From the NCBI RefSeq assembly GCF_002608075.1, contig NZ_LAHA01000020.1, forward strand, positions 1-64,000: a stretch of DNA of 64,000 nt, given 5' to 3'. The first letter of the stretch is position 1. Each line of letters begins with the position of its first letter. The stretch comes from Nostoc linckia z4 (GTDB taxonomy: Bacteria; Cyanobacteriota; Cyanobacteriia; Cyanobacteriales; Nostocaceae). Of this stretch, positions 54,161 to 62,990 are shown one piece after another. A program made the translations under genes and the position numbers. The notes beneath the pieces were generated by a model. That model was not told where the DNA came from. It ran no database searches and was given only the letters and a program-made list of their open reading frames with translations.

Positions 54161-55327
54161 ATGGCAACCAATCATCTACTAGAAATTAAACAATACGGTC
54201 AAAGTATCTGGATGGATAATTTGAGCCGTGACATTATTCAATCAGGGGAACTCCGAGACTTGGTTGAAAATCAAGGAATTGCTGGAATAACTTCCAATCC
54301 AGCGATTTTTGAAAAAGCGATCGCAGGCAACGTCATTTATGATGCTGACATAGAAGCCGGAGTTCGAGCTGGTCTACCAACATACAAAATTTACGAATCG
54401 CTGATTTTTGCAGATATTCGTAGTGCCTGTGATATTTTACGCCCAGTTTATGAAAGCTCAAATTACCTAGATGGTTATGTGAGTATTGAAGTACCGCCTA
54501 CCATTGCCCACGATACCCAAGCAACAATAGCCGAAGCCAGACGCTATTTCCAAGAAATTGGGCGGGAAAATTTAATGATTAAAATTCCCGGTACTGAAGC
54601 TGGTTTGCCAGCAGTGGAACAAGCTATTTCTGAAGGCATCAATGTTAATATCACATTGCTGTTTTCTGTAGAAAGTTACGTCAACACAGCTTGGGCATAT
54701 ATTCGGGGTTTAGAAAAACGGCTACAGGAAGGTAAAGACATCAGCAAAATAGCTTCAGTGGCCAGTTTCTTCCTCAGCCGGATTGATAACAACATCGACG
54801 CCAAAATAGATGCTAAGTTGAAAAAAGGTGTTGATGATATTAACCTCGAAGCCAAGCTCAGAGCTGTTCAAGGAAAAGTAGCGATCGCCAACGCCAAGAT
54901 TGCCTACCAAGAATACAAGAAAATCATCGAAAGCGAGCGTTGGCAAGCTTTAGCAGCAAAAGGAGCCAAAGTACAGCGGCTACTGTGGGCTAGCACCAGC
55001 ACTAAAAACCCCAATTACAGCGATGTGATGTATGTCGATGAGTTGATTGGTAAAGATACCGTAAACACCCTACCACCAACCACCATCAAAGCTTGTGCCG
55101 ATCATTGCAACGTAGGCGTTGGCGAAGCCGACGGCAGGCATCCTATAGAAACAGATGTAGATGAAGCATACAAGCTGATCGAAAACCTCAAAGATCCCGA
55201 CATCAACATCAATCTCGATACCGTCATGGATGAACTTTTAACTGAAGGTATTGACAAGTTCATCCAGCCGTTCCAGTCCTTGATGAACTCTTTAGAAGAA
55301 AAGATCAAGGTATTGTCACCAGTGTAG
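54161..55327 (+). CDS. tal: Transaldolase
   Basis: The 388-residue TalB/Tal family enzyme moves dihydroxyacetone units in the pentose phosphate pathway. It shows SIWMDNLSRDIIQSGEL, ITSNPAIFEKAI, and the Schiff-base Lys in LMIKIPGTEAGLPAVEQAI (about residues 138-156). Also present are NVNITLLFSVESY and ASVASFFLSRIDNNID, the pattern of the longer cyanobacterial/actinobacterial type. AGGAG lies 16 bases upstream of the ATG. It sits between fbp and zwf on the same strand. Confidence 0.96.
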   Translation: MATNHLLEIKQYGQSIWMDNLSRDIIQSGELRDLVENQGIAGITSNPAIFEKAIAGNVIYDADIEAGVRAGLPTYKIYESLIFADIRSACDILRPVYESSNYLDGYVSIEVPPTIAHDTQATIAEARRYFQEIGRENLMIKIPGTEAGLPAVEQAISEGINVNITLLFSVESYVNTAWAYIRGLEKRLQEGKDISKIASVASFFLSRIDNNIDAKIDAKLKKGVDDINLEAKLRAVQGKVAIANAKIAYQEYKKIIESERWQALAAKGAKVQRLLWASTSTKNPNYSDVMYVDELIGKDTVNTLPPTTIKACADHCNVGVGEADGRHPIETDVDEAYKLIENLKDPDININLDTVMDELLTEGIDKFIQPFQSLMNSLEEKIKVLSPV

Positions 55328-55452
55328 GGAACAGAAGAGGGGAAAAGGTTAAAGGGTAAAGGGTAAAGGTATAGTTCTTCCCCTTTCCCCCTTCCCCTTT
55401 CCCCCTTTCCCTTTCCCCAATCCTAGTACCCAATCTAAAATCCAAAACTTCT

Positions 55453-56982
55453 ATGGTTAGTCTGCTAGAAAACCCCTTGCGCGTTGGTCTGCAACAACAA
55501 GGGATGCCCGAACCCCAAATTATAGTTATCTTTGGCGCTTCCGGTGACCTTACCTGGCGCAAACTAGTACCAGCACTTTTCAAATTGCGGCGGGAACGCC
55601 GCATTCCACCTGAAATTACCATCGTTGGTGTAGCTCGTCGAGAGTGGAGCCACGAATACTTCCGCGAACAGATGCAAAAGGGCATGGAAGAGGCACACCC
55701 CGATGTGGATTTGGGAGAACTCTGGCAAGACTTTTCTCAAGGTCTGTTCTACTGTCCTGGGGATATCGACAAGCCCGAAAGCTATCAAAAACTGAAAAAT
55801 CTATTAACTGAATTAGACGAAAAACGGGGCACGCGAGGCAATCGGATGTTTTACCTCTCCGTAGCCCCGGCATTCTTTCCCGAAGCAATTAGGCAGTTAG
55901 GAACTGCTGGAATGCTAGAAGATGCCTACAAACATCGTCTGGTAATTGAAAAACCCTTTGGTCGTGACTTGGCTTCCGCCCAGAGTCTCAACCAAGTGGT
56001 ACAGAAATTTTGTAAAGAAAATCAAGTCTATCGCATCGACCACTACTTGGGTAAAGAAACAGTCCAAAACTTGCTGGTATTTCGCTTTGCCAATGCGATT
56101 TTTGAACCCTTGTGGAATCGTCAATTTGTTGACCACGTGCAAATTACTGTGGCAGAAACCGTGGGTGTGGAAGACCGTGCTGGCTACTATGAAAGCGCCG
56201 GCGCACTCCGGGATATGTTGCAAAACCACTTAATGCAACTTTACTGCTTGACAGCAATGGAAGCACCAAACTCAATGGATGCCGACAGTATCCGTACTGA
56301 AAAAGTTAAGGCATTGCAAGCTACCCGTTTAGCTGATGTCCACAATCTCTCGCGTTCCGCAGTGCGCGGTCAATATAGTGCTGGCTGGATGAAAGGTCAA
56401 CCAGTACCGGGGTATCGAGAAGAACCAGGTGTCGATCCTAAATCCACAACACCCACCTATGTGGCCATGAAGTTTTTAGTTGATAACTGGCGCTGGCAAG
56501 GTGTTCCCTTCTATCTGCGGACTGGCAAGCGGATGCCGAAAAAAGTCAGTGAGATTTCCATCCACTTCCGCGACGTTCCTTCTCGGATGTTTCAATCCGC
56601 CGCGCAACAAAGAAACGCCAATATTTTGGCAATGCGGATTCAGCCCAACGAAGGAATTTCCCTGCGCTTTGACGTGAAAATGCCAGGAGCAGAATTCCGC
56701 ACCCGTTCTGTGGATATGGATTTTAGTTACGGCTCCTTTGGTATCCAAGCAACTTCCGATGCCTACGATCGCCTTTTCCTCGATTGTATGATGGGGGATC
56801 AAACATTATTCACCCGCGCCGACGAAGTAGAAGCAGCTTGGCAAGTAGTAACCCCAGCCCTTTCAGTTTGGGATGCACCCGCAGACCCAAACTCCATTCC
56901 CCAGTACGAAGCCGGTACTTGGGAACCAGCCGAAGCCGAATTCCTAATTAACCAGGATGGCCGTCGCTGGCGCAGACTGTAA
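55453..56982 (+). CDS. zwf: Glucose-6-phosphate 1-dehydrogenase
   Basis: The 509-residue enzyme oxidises glucose 6-phosphate with NADP+, the entry to the oxidative pentose phosphate pathway. It has the NADP site [18 protein letters not shown] (about residues 26-43), the substrate motif [20 protein letters not shown] with the catalytic His (about 195-214), and [11 protein letters not shown]. Length is typical. In Nostoc, Zwf activity depends on OpcA, encoded next, and the enzyme supplies NADPH for nitrogenase in heterocysts and for dark metabolism. Confidence 0.97.
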   Translation: MVSLLENPLRVGLQQQGMPEPQIIVIFGASGDLTWRKLVPALFKLRRERRIPPEITIVGVARREWSHEYFREQMQKGMEEAHPDVDLGELWQDFSQGLFYCPGDIDKPESYQKLKNLLTELDEKRGTRGNRMFYLSVAPAFFPEAIRQLGTAGMLEDAYKHRLVIEKPFGRDLASAQSLNQVVQKFCKENQVYRIDHYLGKETVQNLLVFRFANAIFEPLWNRQFVDHVQITVAETVGVEDRAGYYESAGALRDMLQNHLMQLYCLTAMEAPNSMDADSIRTEKVKALQATRLADVHNLSRSAVRGQYSAGWMKGQPVPGYREEPGVDPKSTTPTYVAMKFLVDNWRWQGVPFYLRTGKRMPKKVSEISIHFRDVPSRMFQSAAQQRNANILAMRIQPNEGISLRFDVKMPGAEFRTRSVDMDFSYGSFGIQATSDAYDRLFLDCMMGDQTLFTRADEVEAAWQVVTPALSVWDAPADPNSIPQYEAGTWEPAEAEFLINQDGRRWRRL

Positions 56983-57252
56983 ATAGTTTGGAGTTTGGAG
57001 TTTGGAGTTTAGAGTTAGGAGTTTGGAGTTTGGAGTTTAGAGTTTAAAGTTTGGAGTAGAGACGCGATTAATCAAGTCTTTCCAAAAGTTAGAAGTTACA
57101 AGCTAACAATTATTAACTCAAAACCGATAACTCATAACTCATAACTCATAGCTAACAACTCATAACTCATAACTCATAACTCCTAACTCATAACCCCTAA
57201 CCCCTAACCCCTAATCCCTAATCCCTAACTTATCCAAAATCCAAAATTGACT
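56983..57252. repeat. zwf-opcA spacer with tandem heptamer-like repeats
   Basis: agtttggagtttggagtt units run from 56987 to about 57056. aactcataactcat units run from about 57116 to 57190 and grade into aacccctaacccctaa (57190-57230). The transcript of the zwf-opcA pair must cross this spacer if the genes are co-transcribed. Confidence 0.85.
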
Positions 57253-58617
57253 ATGGCTCCCCAAGCTCCTACTATTTTTTCACTCCAAGCTCCGAAGGAT
57301 ATTTCACTCACAGAAATAGAAGCGGAACTAAATCAAATCTGGCAAAGTTACGGCATTACTGGCGAAGATGGCGGACTTCCTGCTGCTACTCGTGCTACAA
57401 CATTTACTTTAGTGGTTTACGAACCAGAAGAAACTCAGTATCTTTTAGCTACCTTGGGTTTTTATAACGGGCCACTGGATGGAATTTTAGGGCCTCAGAT
57501 GGAAGCTGCCCTGCGACAAGTACAAATAAAATATTCACTGCCAGAAACTGGAACCGCAACACCTGAAACCTTGGCTATATTGCGAGAAGAATTCACCAAA
57601 CGTCAGGGAAATGACGCTAATGGAGATAATAATTCTTCCTATAACTTAAATGCCCCAAGCCCCAGGATTGCTGATGAAATCGCTCTCCGTAATCCCTGCC
57701 GGATTATTGCTTTATTCCCCATTACTGGAGAAGATGAAGGGGTCAAGGCTCAAGTTTCTGCTTATTGCCCCATCCAAAAGCAATCCTCCAGTACACTGAT
57801 TTGTTGCGAATACATCACTCTGAGTGGCACTGCTGCTGCTTTGGAACGCGTAGGGGGGATGATTCCAGCATTGTTGATTGGTGGCTTGCCTAAATTCCTT
57901 TGGTGGAAGGCAACACCAGACCCAAACAACACTTTATTCAAGCGGCTGGCAGCAGTTTGCAATAACGTAATTGTGGATTCTTGCCGCTTTAATGAGCCAG
58001 AAAGTGACTTACTCCGCCTCCAAGAATTGGTGGAAACTGGCGTTCCTTTAGCGGACTTGAACTGGCGTCGCCTGTCAGCATGGCAGGAATTAACGGCTGA
58101 AGCTTACGACCCACCCCACCGTCGTGCTGCTCTCAAAGAAATTGATAGAGTAACAATTGATTACGAAAAAGGCAACCCCGCACAAGCACTACTATTTTTG
58201 GGCTGGCTGGCAAGTCGGCTAGAATGGCTGCCTGTTTCTTATCAAAAGGAAAGCGGAGATTACGACATCACTCGTATTCGTTTCCTTGCCAAAGACCAGC
58301 GACAAGTAGAAGCCGAGTTAGCCGGAGTTCCAGTTGCTGATGTGGGTGACATTATTGGTGACTTGACTGCTATCCGCTTGAGTTCCACAAATACCCAGGC
58401 AGATTGTGGTACAGTAATCTGCTCAGAAACCGGTGGTTGTATGCGGATGGAAACACACGGTGGTGCCCAAGCTGCTGGTCTGTTTCAACAAGTCAGTTCC
58501 CTTTCAGAACAAAAGGCCGAAGCATTGCTGAGCCAACAGGTGCAACGCTGGGGTCGTGAGTCACTTTTTGAAGAAAGTCTAGGAGCGATCGCGAAAACTT
58601 TTAAGCTGAATAATTGA
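57253..58617 (+). CDS. opcA: Glucose-6-phosphate dehydrogenase assembly protein OpcA
   Basis: This 454-residue OpcA allosterically activates G6PDH and is the redox-sensitive partner of Zwf in cyanobacteria. The C-terminal two thirds are the OpcA domain (LLIGGLPKFLWWKATPDPNN, NNVIVDSCRF, LSAWQELTAEAYDPPHRR). Residues about 60-115 resemble a peptidoglycan-binding-1 fold (TLGFYNGPLDGILGPQMEAA), here probably a protein-protein module. Cysteines near the end (DCGTVICSETGGCMRM) are candidates for thioredoxin control. ATG at 57253 is preferred to a TTG two codons earlier. Confidence 0.95.
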   Translation: MAPQAPTIFSLQAPKDISLTEIEAELNQIWQSYGITGEDGGLPAATRATTFTLVVYEPEETQYLLATLGFYNGPLDGILGPQMEAALRQVQIKYSLPETGTATPETLAILREEFTKRQGNDANGDNNSSYNLNAPSPRIADEIALRNPCRIIALFPITGEDEGVKAQVSAYCPIQKQSSSTLICCEYITLSGTAAALERVGGMIPALLIGGLPKFLWWKATPDPNNTLFKRLAAVCNNVIVDSCRFNEPESDLLRLQELVETGVPLADLNWRRLSAWQELTAEAYDPPHRRAALKEIDRVTIDYEKGNPAQALLFLGWLASRLEWLPVSYQKESGDYDITRIRFLAKDQRQVEAELAGVPVADVGDIIGDLTAIRLSSTNTQADCGTVICSETGGCMRMETHGGAQAAGLFQQVSSLSEQKAEALLSQQVQRWGRESLFEESLGAIAKTFKLNN

Positions 58618-58795
58618 GGGAACTCGAAAAAATAAATTATTCGGCTTCAGTTTGTTGACTGTTGACTGTTGACTGTGAAGCTTCAACGGTCAACAGTTTT
58701 CTGTTGGGTTTAAAGACCTTGCAATAAAGTAGAGAAAATAGGGATAAAACTGTTCCCTATTTCCTATCTTTATGAAAAGACTTTTTCAGCAAGCC

Positions 58796-60898
58796 TTACT
58801 TAGCGCTAACTAAACCATTGTGCCTCAAGAGAGCGATGGTACTTGGTTCGCGACCGCGAAAAGTTTTAAACACTTGCATAGGATGTTTTCCACCACCAAG
58901 TGCTAATACGGTATCTCGATAGCGGCGTCCTGTCGCTTTTATAGCTTCTTCATTTTCTAGCCCTGCTTCTTCAAAAGCGGCAAAGGCATCAGCACTCAGT
59001 ACTTCAGCCCACTTGTAACTGTAGTAACCGGCTGCGTAACCACCCTCAAATATGTGCCCAAAAGCACATAACATTGAATCCTCTGGTAGTGGTGGTAAAA
59101 CGGTAGTAGTCTTAGCTATGCGATGGCGTACATCTGCGGGTGTTTCATCACCACTAGAACGATAGCGGTGGTGTAGTTCTAAATCAACGCTGCTAAAGTG
59201 AAGCTGCCGTAGCATAGCAGTACCACTCATATAATTACGCGCCGCCAGCAGTTTTTGATAATAATGTTCTGGTAGAGCTTCTCCTGTTTCGTAATGCTTC
59301 GCCATACCGAATAAAGTCAGTCGCTCATAGCACCAGTTTTCCATAAACTGGCTAGGTAGTTCCACTGCATCCCATTCCACATTGTTAATGCCTGCGGCTC
59401 CTGCATAATCAACCTTGGTGAGCATGTGGTGTAATCCATGACCAAATTCATGAAACAAAGTCTCTACTTCATAGAAGGTCATTAAACTAGGTTTACCATC
59501 AACTGGCGGAGTTTGGTTACATATCAAGTAACTTACAGGTAAGCGGATGCTAGTTACATCGTTTTCTGTGATTTTGGCACGGTTGATGCACACATCCATC
59601 CAAGCACCACCACGTTTTTCTGCGGGACGGCTATAGGGGTCTAAGTAAAAGTAAGCTATGGGAGAACCAGTTTCATCGGCAATCTGGAAATAACGAACAT
59701 CTTCATGCCATACTGGGGCTTGACCGTCGGCAGGGGTGACAGTGACGCCAAACAAACGTTTGACCAGTCCAAACAAGCCATCCAGCACTTGGGGAAGGGG
59801 AAAGTAAGGACGTAATTCTTCAGCTGTAAAGGCAAATTTTGTCTCTCGTTGGCGTTCTGCCCAAAAGGTAATATCCCAGTGCTGTAAATCTTGATATTCT
59901 TTTCCATGTGATGCAGCAAAAGCCTGGAGTTCTTCTAAGTCTTTGACAGCAGCATCGTAACTAGCTTGACGTAGTTCTTCTAATAATGCTTCCACTGCTT
60001 GAACATTGGGAGCCATTTTACTTGCAAGACTCAATTCGGCATAACTTCCAAAACCGAGTAAATCTGCGAGTTCTTGCCGTAACTCCAAAATCCGCTCTAT
60101 TAAAGGGTTATTATCTAAATCGCCACTGGAAGCGCGGGTGACATAAGCTTTGTAAAGCTTTTCGCGTAAATCTCGGCGGGTGCTGTGCTGCATGAAAGGG
60201 CCGTAGCTGGGGAAGTCCAAAGTAATACGCCAAGGGCCATTTTCTGGTGTAGCGTTAATTTCACCAGCCTCACGAGCAGCTTGGGCTGTTAAGCTTACTA
60301 AGCTTGGAGGTAAACCGTCAATTTCGGCTTTTGTTGTCAAGGTTAAGCTAAAACTTTTCGTAGCATCCAGTACATGGTTAGAGAATTTTGTTGAAAGTTC
60401 TGCTAATTCCATCTGAATGACATTGAAACGGTCTCTGGCTTCTCCTTCTAGGCCAACACCAGAAAGTTCTGCATCTCGGATGGCGGCTTCTACAATGCGC
60501 TGTTGGGCTGGTTCTAAAGTTTCCCAACTCTCACTAGCACGGAGTACTTTAAATGCATTGTAGATGGGTTGGCTTTGACCAAGCTTGTTGATAAATTGTA
60601 TTACCTGTGGCTGTATGGTTTGATGAGCTTCCCGCAGTTCAGGGCTGTTTTTGACACCCATTAAATGATTTACTATCCCCCAACTCCAAGTAAGGCGTTC
60701 AGTCAGCTTTTCTAGGGGTTTTACTAAACCTTCCCAAGTAGGCTCTACATTGGCTTCTAAAGCCGCAAGCTGGTCATCAAGTTCTGCCAGCAATTGCTTA
60801 AAGGCTGGTACTACTCGTTCTGGTTTAATCTCTGCAAATGGAGGTAAGCCAGTGCCTTGGAGTAAAGGATTATCAAAAAGAATGGTACTTGCACTCAT
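58796..60898 (-). CDS. prlC: M3 family metallopeptidase, oligopeptidase A
   Basis: The 700-residue thimet-type zinc peptidase degrades short peptides, including cleaved signal peptides. It has the zinc motif in ETLFHEFGHGLHHMLTKVDY (His-Glu-x-x-His, about residues 474-493) followed by the Glu helix GINNVEWDAVELPSQFMENW. The family start (NPLLQGTGLPPFAEIKPERV) and the late YYSYKWAEVLSADAFAAF motif are present. It is cytoplasmic with no signal. It converges with opcA across TTGACTG repeats (58648-58700). Confidence 0.95.
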   Translation of the reverse strand: MSASTILFDNPLLQGTGLPPFAEIKPERVVPAFKQLLAELDDQLAALEANVEPTWEGLVKPLEKLTERLTWSWGIVNHLMGVKNSPELREAHQTIQPQVIQFINKLGQSQPIYNAFKVLRASESWETLEPAQQRIVEAAIRDAELSGVGLEGEARDRFNVIQMELAELSTKFSNHVLDATKSFSLTLTTKAEIDGLPPSLVSLTAQAAREAGEINATPENGPWRITLDFPSYGPFMQHSTRRDLREKLYKAYVTRASSGDLDNNPLIERILELRQELADLLGFGSYAELSLASKMAPNVQAVEALLEELRQASYDAAVKDLEELQAFAASHGKEYQDLQHWDITFWAERQRETKFAFTAEELRPYFPLPQVLDGLFGLVKRLFGVTVTPADGQAPVWHEDVRYFQIADETGSPIAYFYLDPYSRPAEKRGGAWMDVCINRAKITENDVTSIRLPVSYLICNQTPPVDGKPSLMTFYEVETLFHEFGHGLHHMLTKVDYAGAAGINNVEWDAVELPSQFMENWCYERLTLFGMAKHYETGEALPEHYYQKLLAARNYMSGTAMLRQLHFSSVDLELHHRYRSSGDETPADVRHRIAKTTTVLPPLPEDSMLCAFGHIFEGGYAAGYYSYKWAEVLSADAFAAFEEAGLENEEAIKATGRRYRDTVLALGGGKHPMQVFKTFRGREPSTIALLRHNGLVSAK

Positions 60899-61423
60899 GT
60901 TTTTCTTTGAACTGCGGATGAATAAAAATCAACAATGATTTCTATTTATATATTTATTTATATATCTTCTAATGTAGCGATCGCTGTGCTAATTAGTCTC
61001 GCCATTTTGGCACGGAGGTGTGGGAGTGTTGACTGTTGACTGTTGACTGAGGAATTTATCGTACATGGGACTTTTGTATGGCGAGCGAGAAATTAAGGGT
61101 TTAGGCTGGGCATTGGGGGGTGAGCGAAAAAAGGTGTGGGGAGTGTGGGAGGTGTGGGAAGTGTGGGGAGTGTGGAGGGTAATTTTTTGGATACTTAGCT
61201 AGAAATCCCACACAAAATTTCGTTCACCCGACATTGGGTAATAAAAAATTCCCTATGCCCTATTCCTGACCTCAACAAAATAATTTCACTGCATAAGTCC
61301 TGACTGTTAACCATCAACCGTCAACCGTCAACCGTCAAGGCTTCGACTCCGCTCAGCCTTGACCCTGAGCGAAGTCGAAGGGTCAACAGTCTTCTCTGAA
61401 ATATTTGTTGACTCGAAAGTCCC
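60899..61423. repeat. Gap between prlC and mtnA with several repeat types
   Basis: It holds TTGACTG tandems (61027-61050), a gtgtggggagtgtggg tract (61134-61178), TCAACCGTCAACCG units (61316-61337) and a 16-bp near-perfect hairpin CTTCGACTCCGCTCAG / CTGAGCGAAGTCGAAG (61341-61356 and 61365-61380). The hairpin lies just past the mtnA stop and could serve as its terminator. No gene was recognised. Confidence 0.75.
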
Positions 61424-62485
61424 TTAAACTAACTGTTTTACCTGTGATTTTGCCAATTCACTGGGTGCGATCGCTCCATTTTCTGTAATGATGGCTGTAA
61501 TCAATTCGGCTGGGGTGACATCGAATGCTGGGTTGTAAAAATCTACACCACGAGGTGTCAGCATTGTGTCGCCTACTTGATAGATTTCTGTGGGATCGCG
61601 TTCTTCAATGGGAATTTTGCTGCCATCGGCTAGTGCAAAATCAACGGTGGAAAGGGGTGCAGCAACGAAGAAGGGTATATTATGTGCTTTAGCCGCGATC
61701 GCTACACTATATGTACCAATTTTATTCGCAGTGTCACCATTAGCAGCAATGCGATCGGCACCCACAACCACTGCATGAATCAAACCCTGTTTCATGCAAT
61801 GGGCTGCCATGTTATCGGTAATTAATGTCACGGGAATTCCTTCTTGGACGCATTCCCAAGTGGTGAGTTTTGCACCTTGCAAACGGGGACGGGTTTCGTC
61901 GGCAAATAAACGCCCTAAACGTCCTTTTCTCCAAGCCGAACGCACAACACCCAAGGCTGTACCATAACCCGCTGTGGCTAATGCACCGGCGTTACAGTGG
62001 GTAAGTAATGTCAGCTTTTCTGGGGTAGCAGGTAAAACAGCTAAACCATTGTCACCGATGGCTTGACAGGTTTGCAAATCTTCTGTGTTGATTGCTTCGG
62101 CAGTTTGCAGGAGAATTTGTTTGATTTCTTCTACTGTTCCCAAGGTTTCGTAGGCAGTTTTGAGCATCCGACTAATTGCCCAAAATAAATTTACTGCTGT
62201 GGGACGAGTAGAACGCAACAACTCGGCTACTTTATCTAAGTGTTGCAGAAATTCCTGGCGATCGCTCGTCTCAATTTCCCGCGCCCCAAGATACATTCCA
62301 TAAGCCGCAGCCACACCAATTGCAGGCGCACCCCGCACAATCATCGTTTTAATCGCCTGCGCCATGTCTTCACTGCGGTGAATTTCTACAAATGTATATT
62401 CGTTGGGTAGGCGGGTTTGGTCAATTAGTGACACTGAGTTGTTGTGCCAAATGACTGGATAAACCTGGTTTGTAGAACGTGTCAT
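61424..62485 (-). CDS. mtnA: S-methyl-5-thioribose-1-phosphate isomerase
   Basis: The 353-residue isomerase of the methionine salvage pathway converts methylthioribose-1-phosphate to methylthioribulose-1-phosphate. It has the start segment [39 protein letters not shown], and the catalytic Cys in [20 protein letters not shown]. The Asp in [20 protein letters not shown] is also catalytic. Length and order match MtnA rather than eIF2B-like relatives. It is the only methionine-recycling gene here; the unusual MetK homologue lies 52 kb away. Confidence 0.95.
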   Translation of the reverse strand: MTRSTNQVYPVIWHNNSVSLIDQTRLPNEYTFVEIHRSEDMAQAIKTMIVRGAPAIGVAAAYGMYLGAREIETSDRQEFLQHLDKVAELLRSTRPTAVNLFWAISRMLKTAYETLGTVEEIKQILLQTAEAINTEDLQTCQAIGDNGLAVLPATPEKLTLLTHCNAGALATAGYGTALGVVRSAWRKGRLGRLFADETRPRLQGAKLTTWECVQEGIPVTLITDNMAAHCMKQGLIHAVVVGADRIAANGDTANKIGTYSVAIAAKAHNIPFFVAAPLSTVDFALADGSKIPIEERDPTEIYQVGDTMLTPRGVDFYNPAFDVTPAELITAIITENGAIAPSELAKSQVKQLV

Positions 62486-62990
62486 AAAAAAAGTATTATA
62501 ATACCTTTTAACTTTGTTGAGAGAATAATAACTTTTTACAGATTGAAATCAAAGCAGTTTTCTGTTGAACAATTACAGCTTTATTTTAATTAATAAACTT
62601 GCTTTAAATTTTAGCAAAATTTCATTTGTAAGGGCTAACGGCTGTACCCTACGGTAAGGCAAAGCCTACGCCCCTACCCATTAACCTCATTTACCTAAAA
62701 AACTCTATAGCAGTCCTAAATCATTTGTGAAATCTTGCTGCTGTTGACTGTTGACTGTCAACTGTTAACAGTCAACAGTCAACGACCACTAATGAAATTT
62801 TTCACAACTCAAATAGAATTGCTATATCAATCGTTTTTTCAGGGACTTCCAAGAAATCGAATTTTGTAGGATGAACTTGTGTAACCCCAAATTCACAGGG
62901 AGAACGAGATGATTATCCTGCAATAAATAATTGGATATTTTTCTTGGGAAGTCCCTAATGATGGGAAATTGAAAATCAGGCTAACTACTA
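62486..62990. other. Gap with a palindromic element between mtnA and the calcium-binding protein gene
   Basis: It contains the element at 62707-62825 and a ggctaacggctgtaccctacggtaaggc palindrome (62631-62658). The remainder is AT-rich with no recognised gene. Confidence 0.6.
62707..62825. repeat. 119-bp MITE-like palindromic element
   Basis: Imperfect terminal inverted repeats of about 27 bp (atagcagtcctaaatc... and ...aatagaattgctat) surround a TTGACTG-rich palindromic centre (gttgactgtcaactgttaac). It is the same family as 31501-31615, with similar length and end sequence (ATAGCA-type ends here, ATACCA there). Confidence 0.8.

Noticed and set aside
56983-57240. Regularly repeated units resembling a CRISPR array
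   Set aside because: The repeats are 7-12 bp, contiguous and without spacers. No cas gene is in the window.
62631-62660. Possible tRNA or riboswitch in the ggctaacggctgtaccctacgg stretch
   Set aside because: It is a short palindromic repeat without acceptor stem, anticodon arm or aptamer core.
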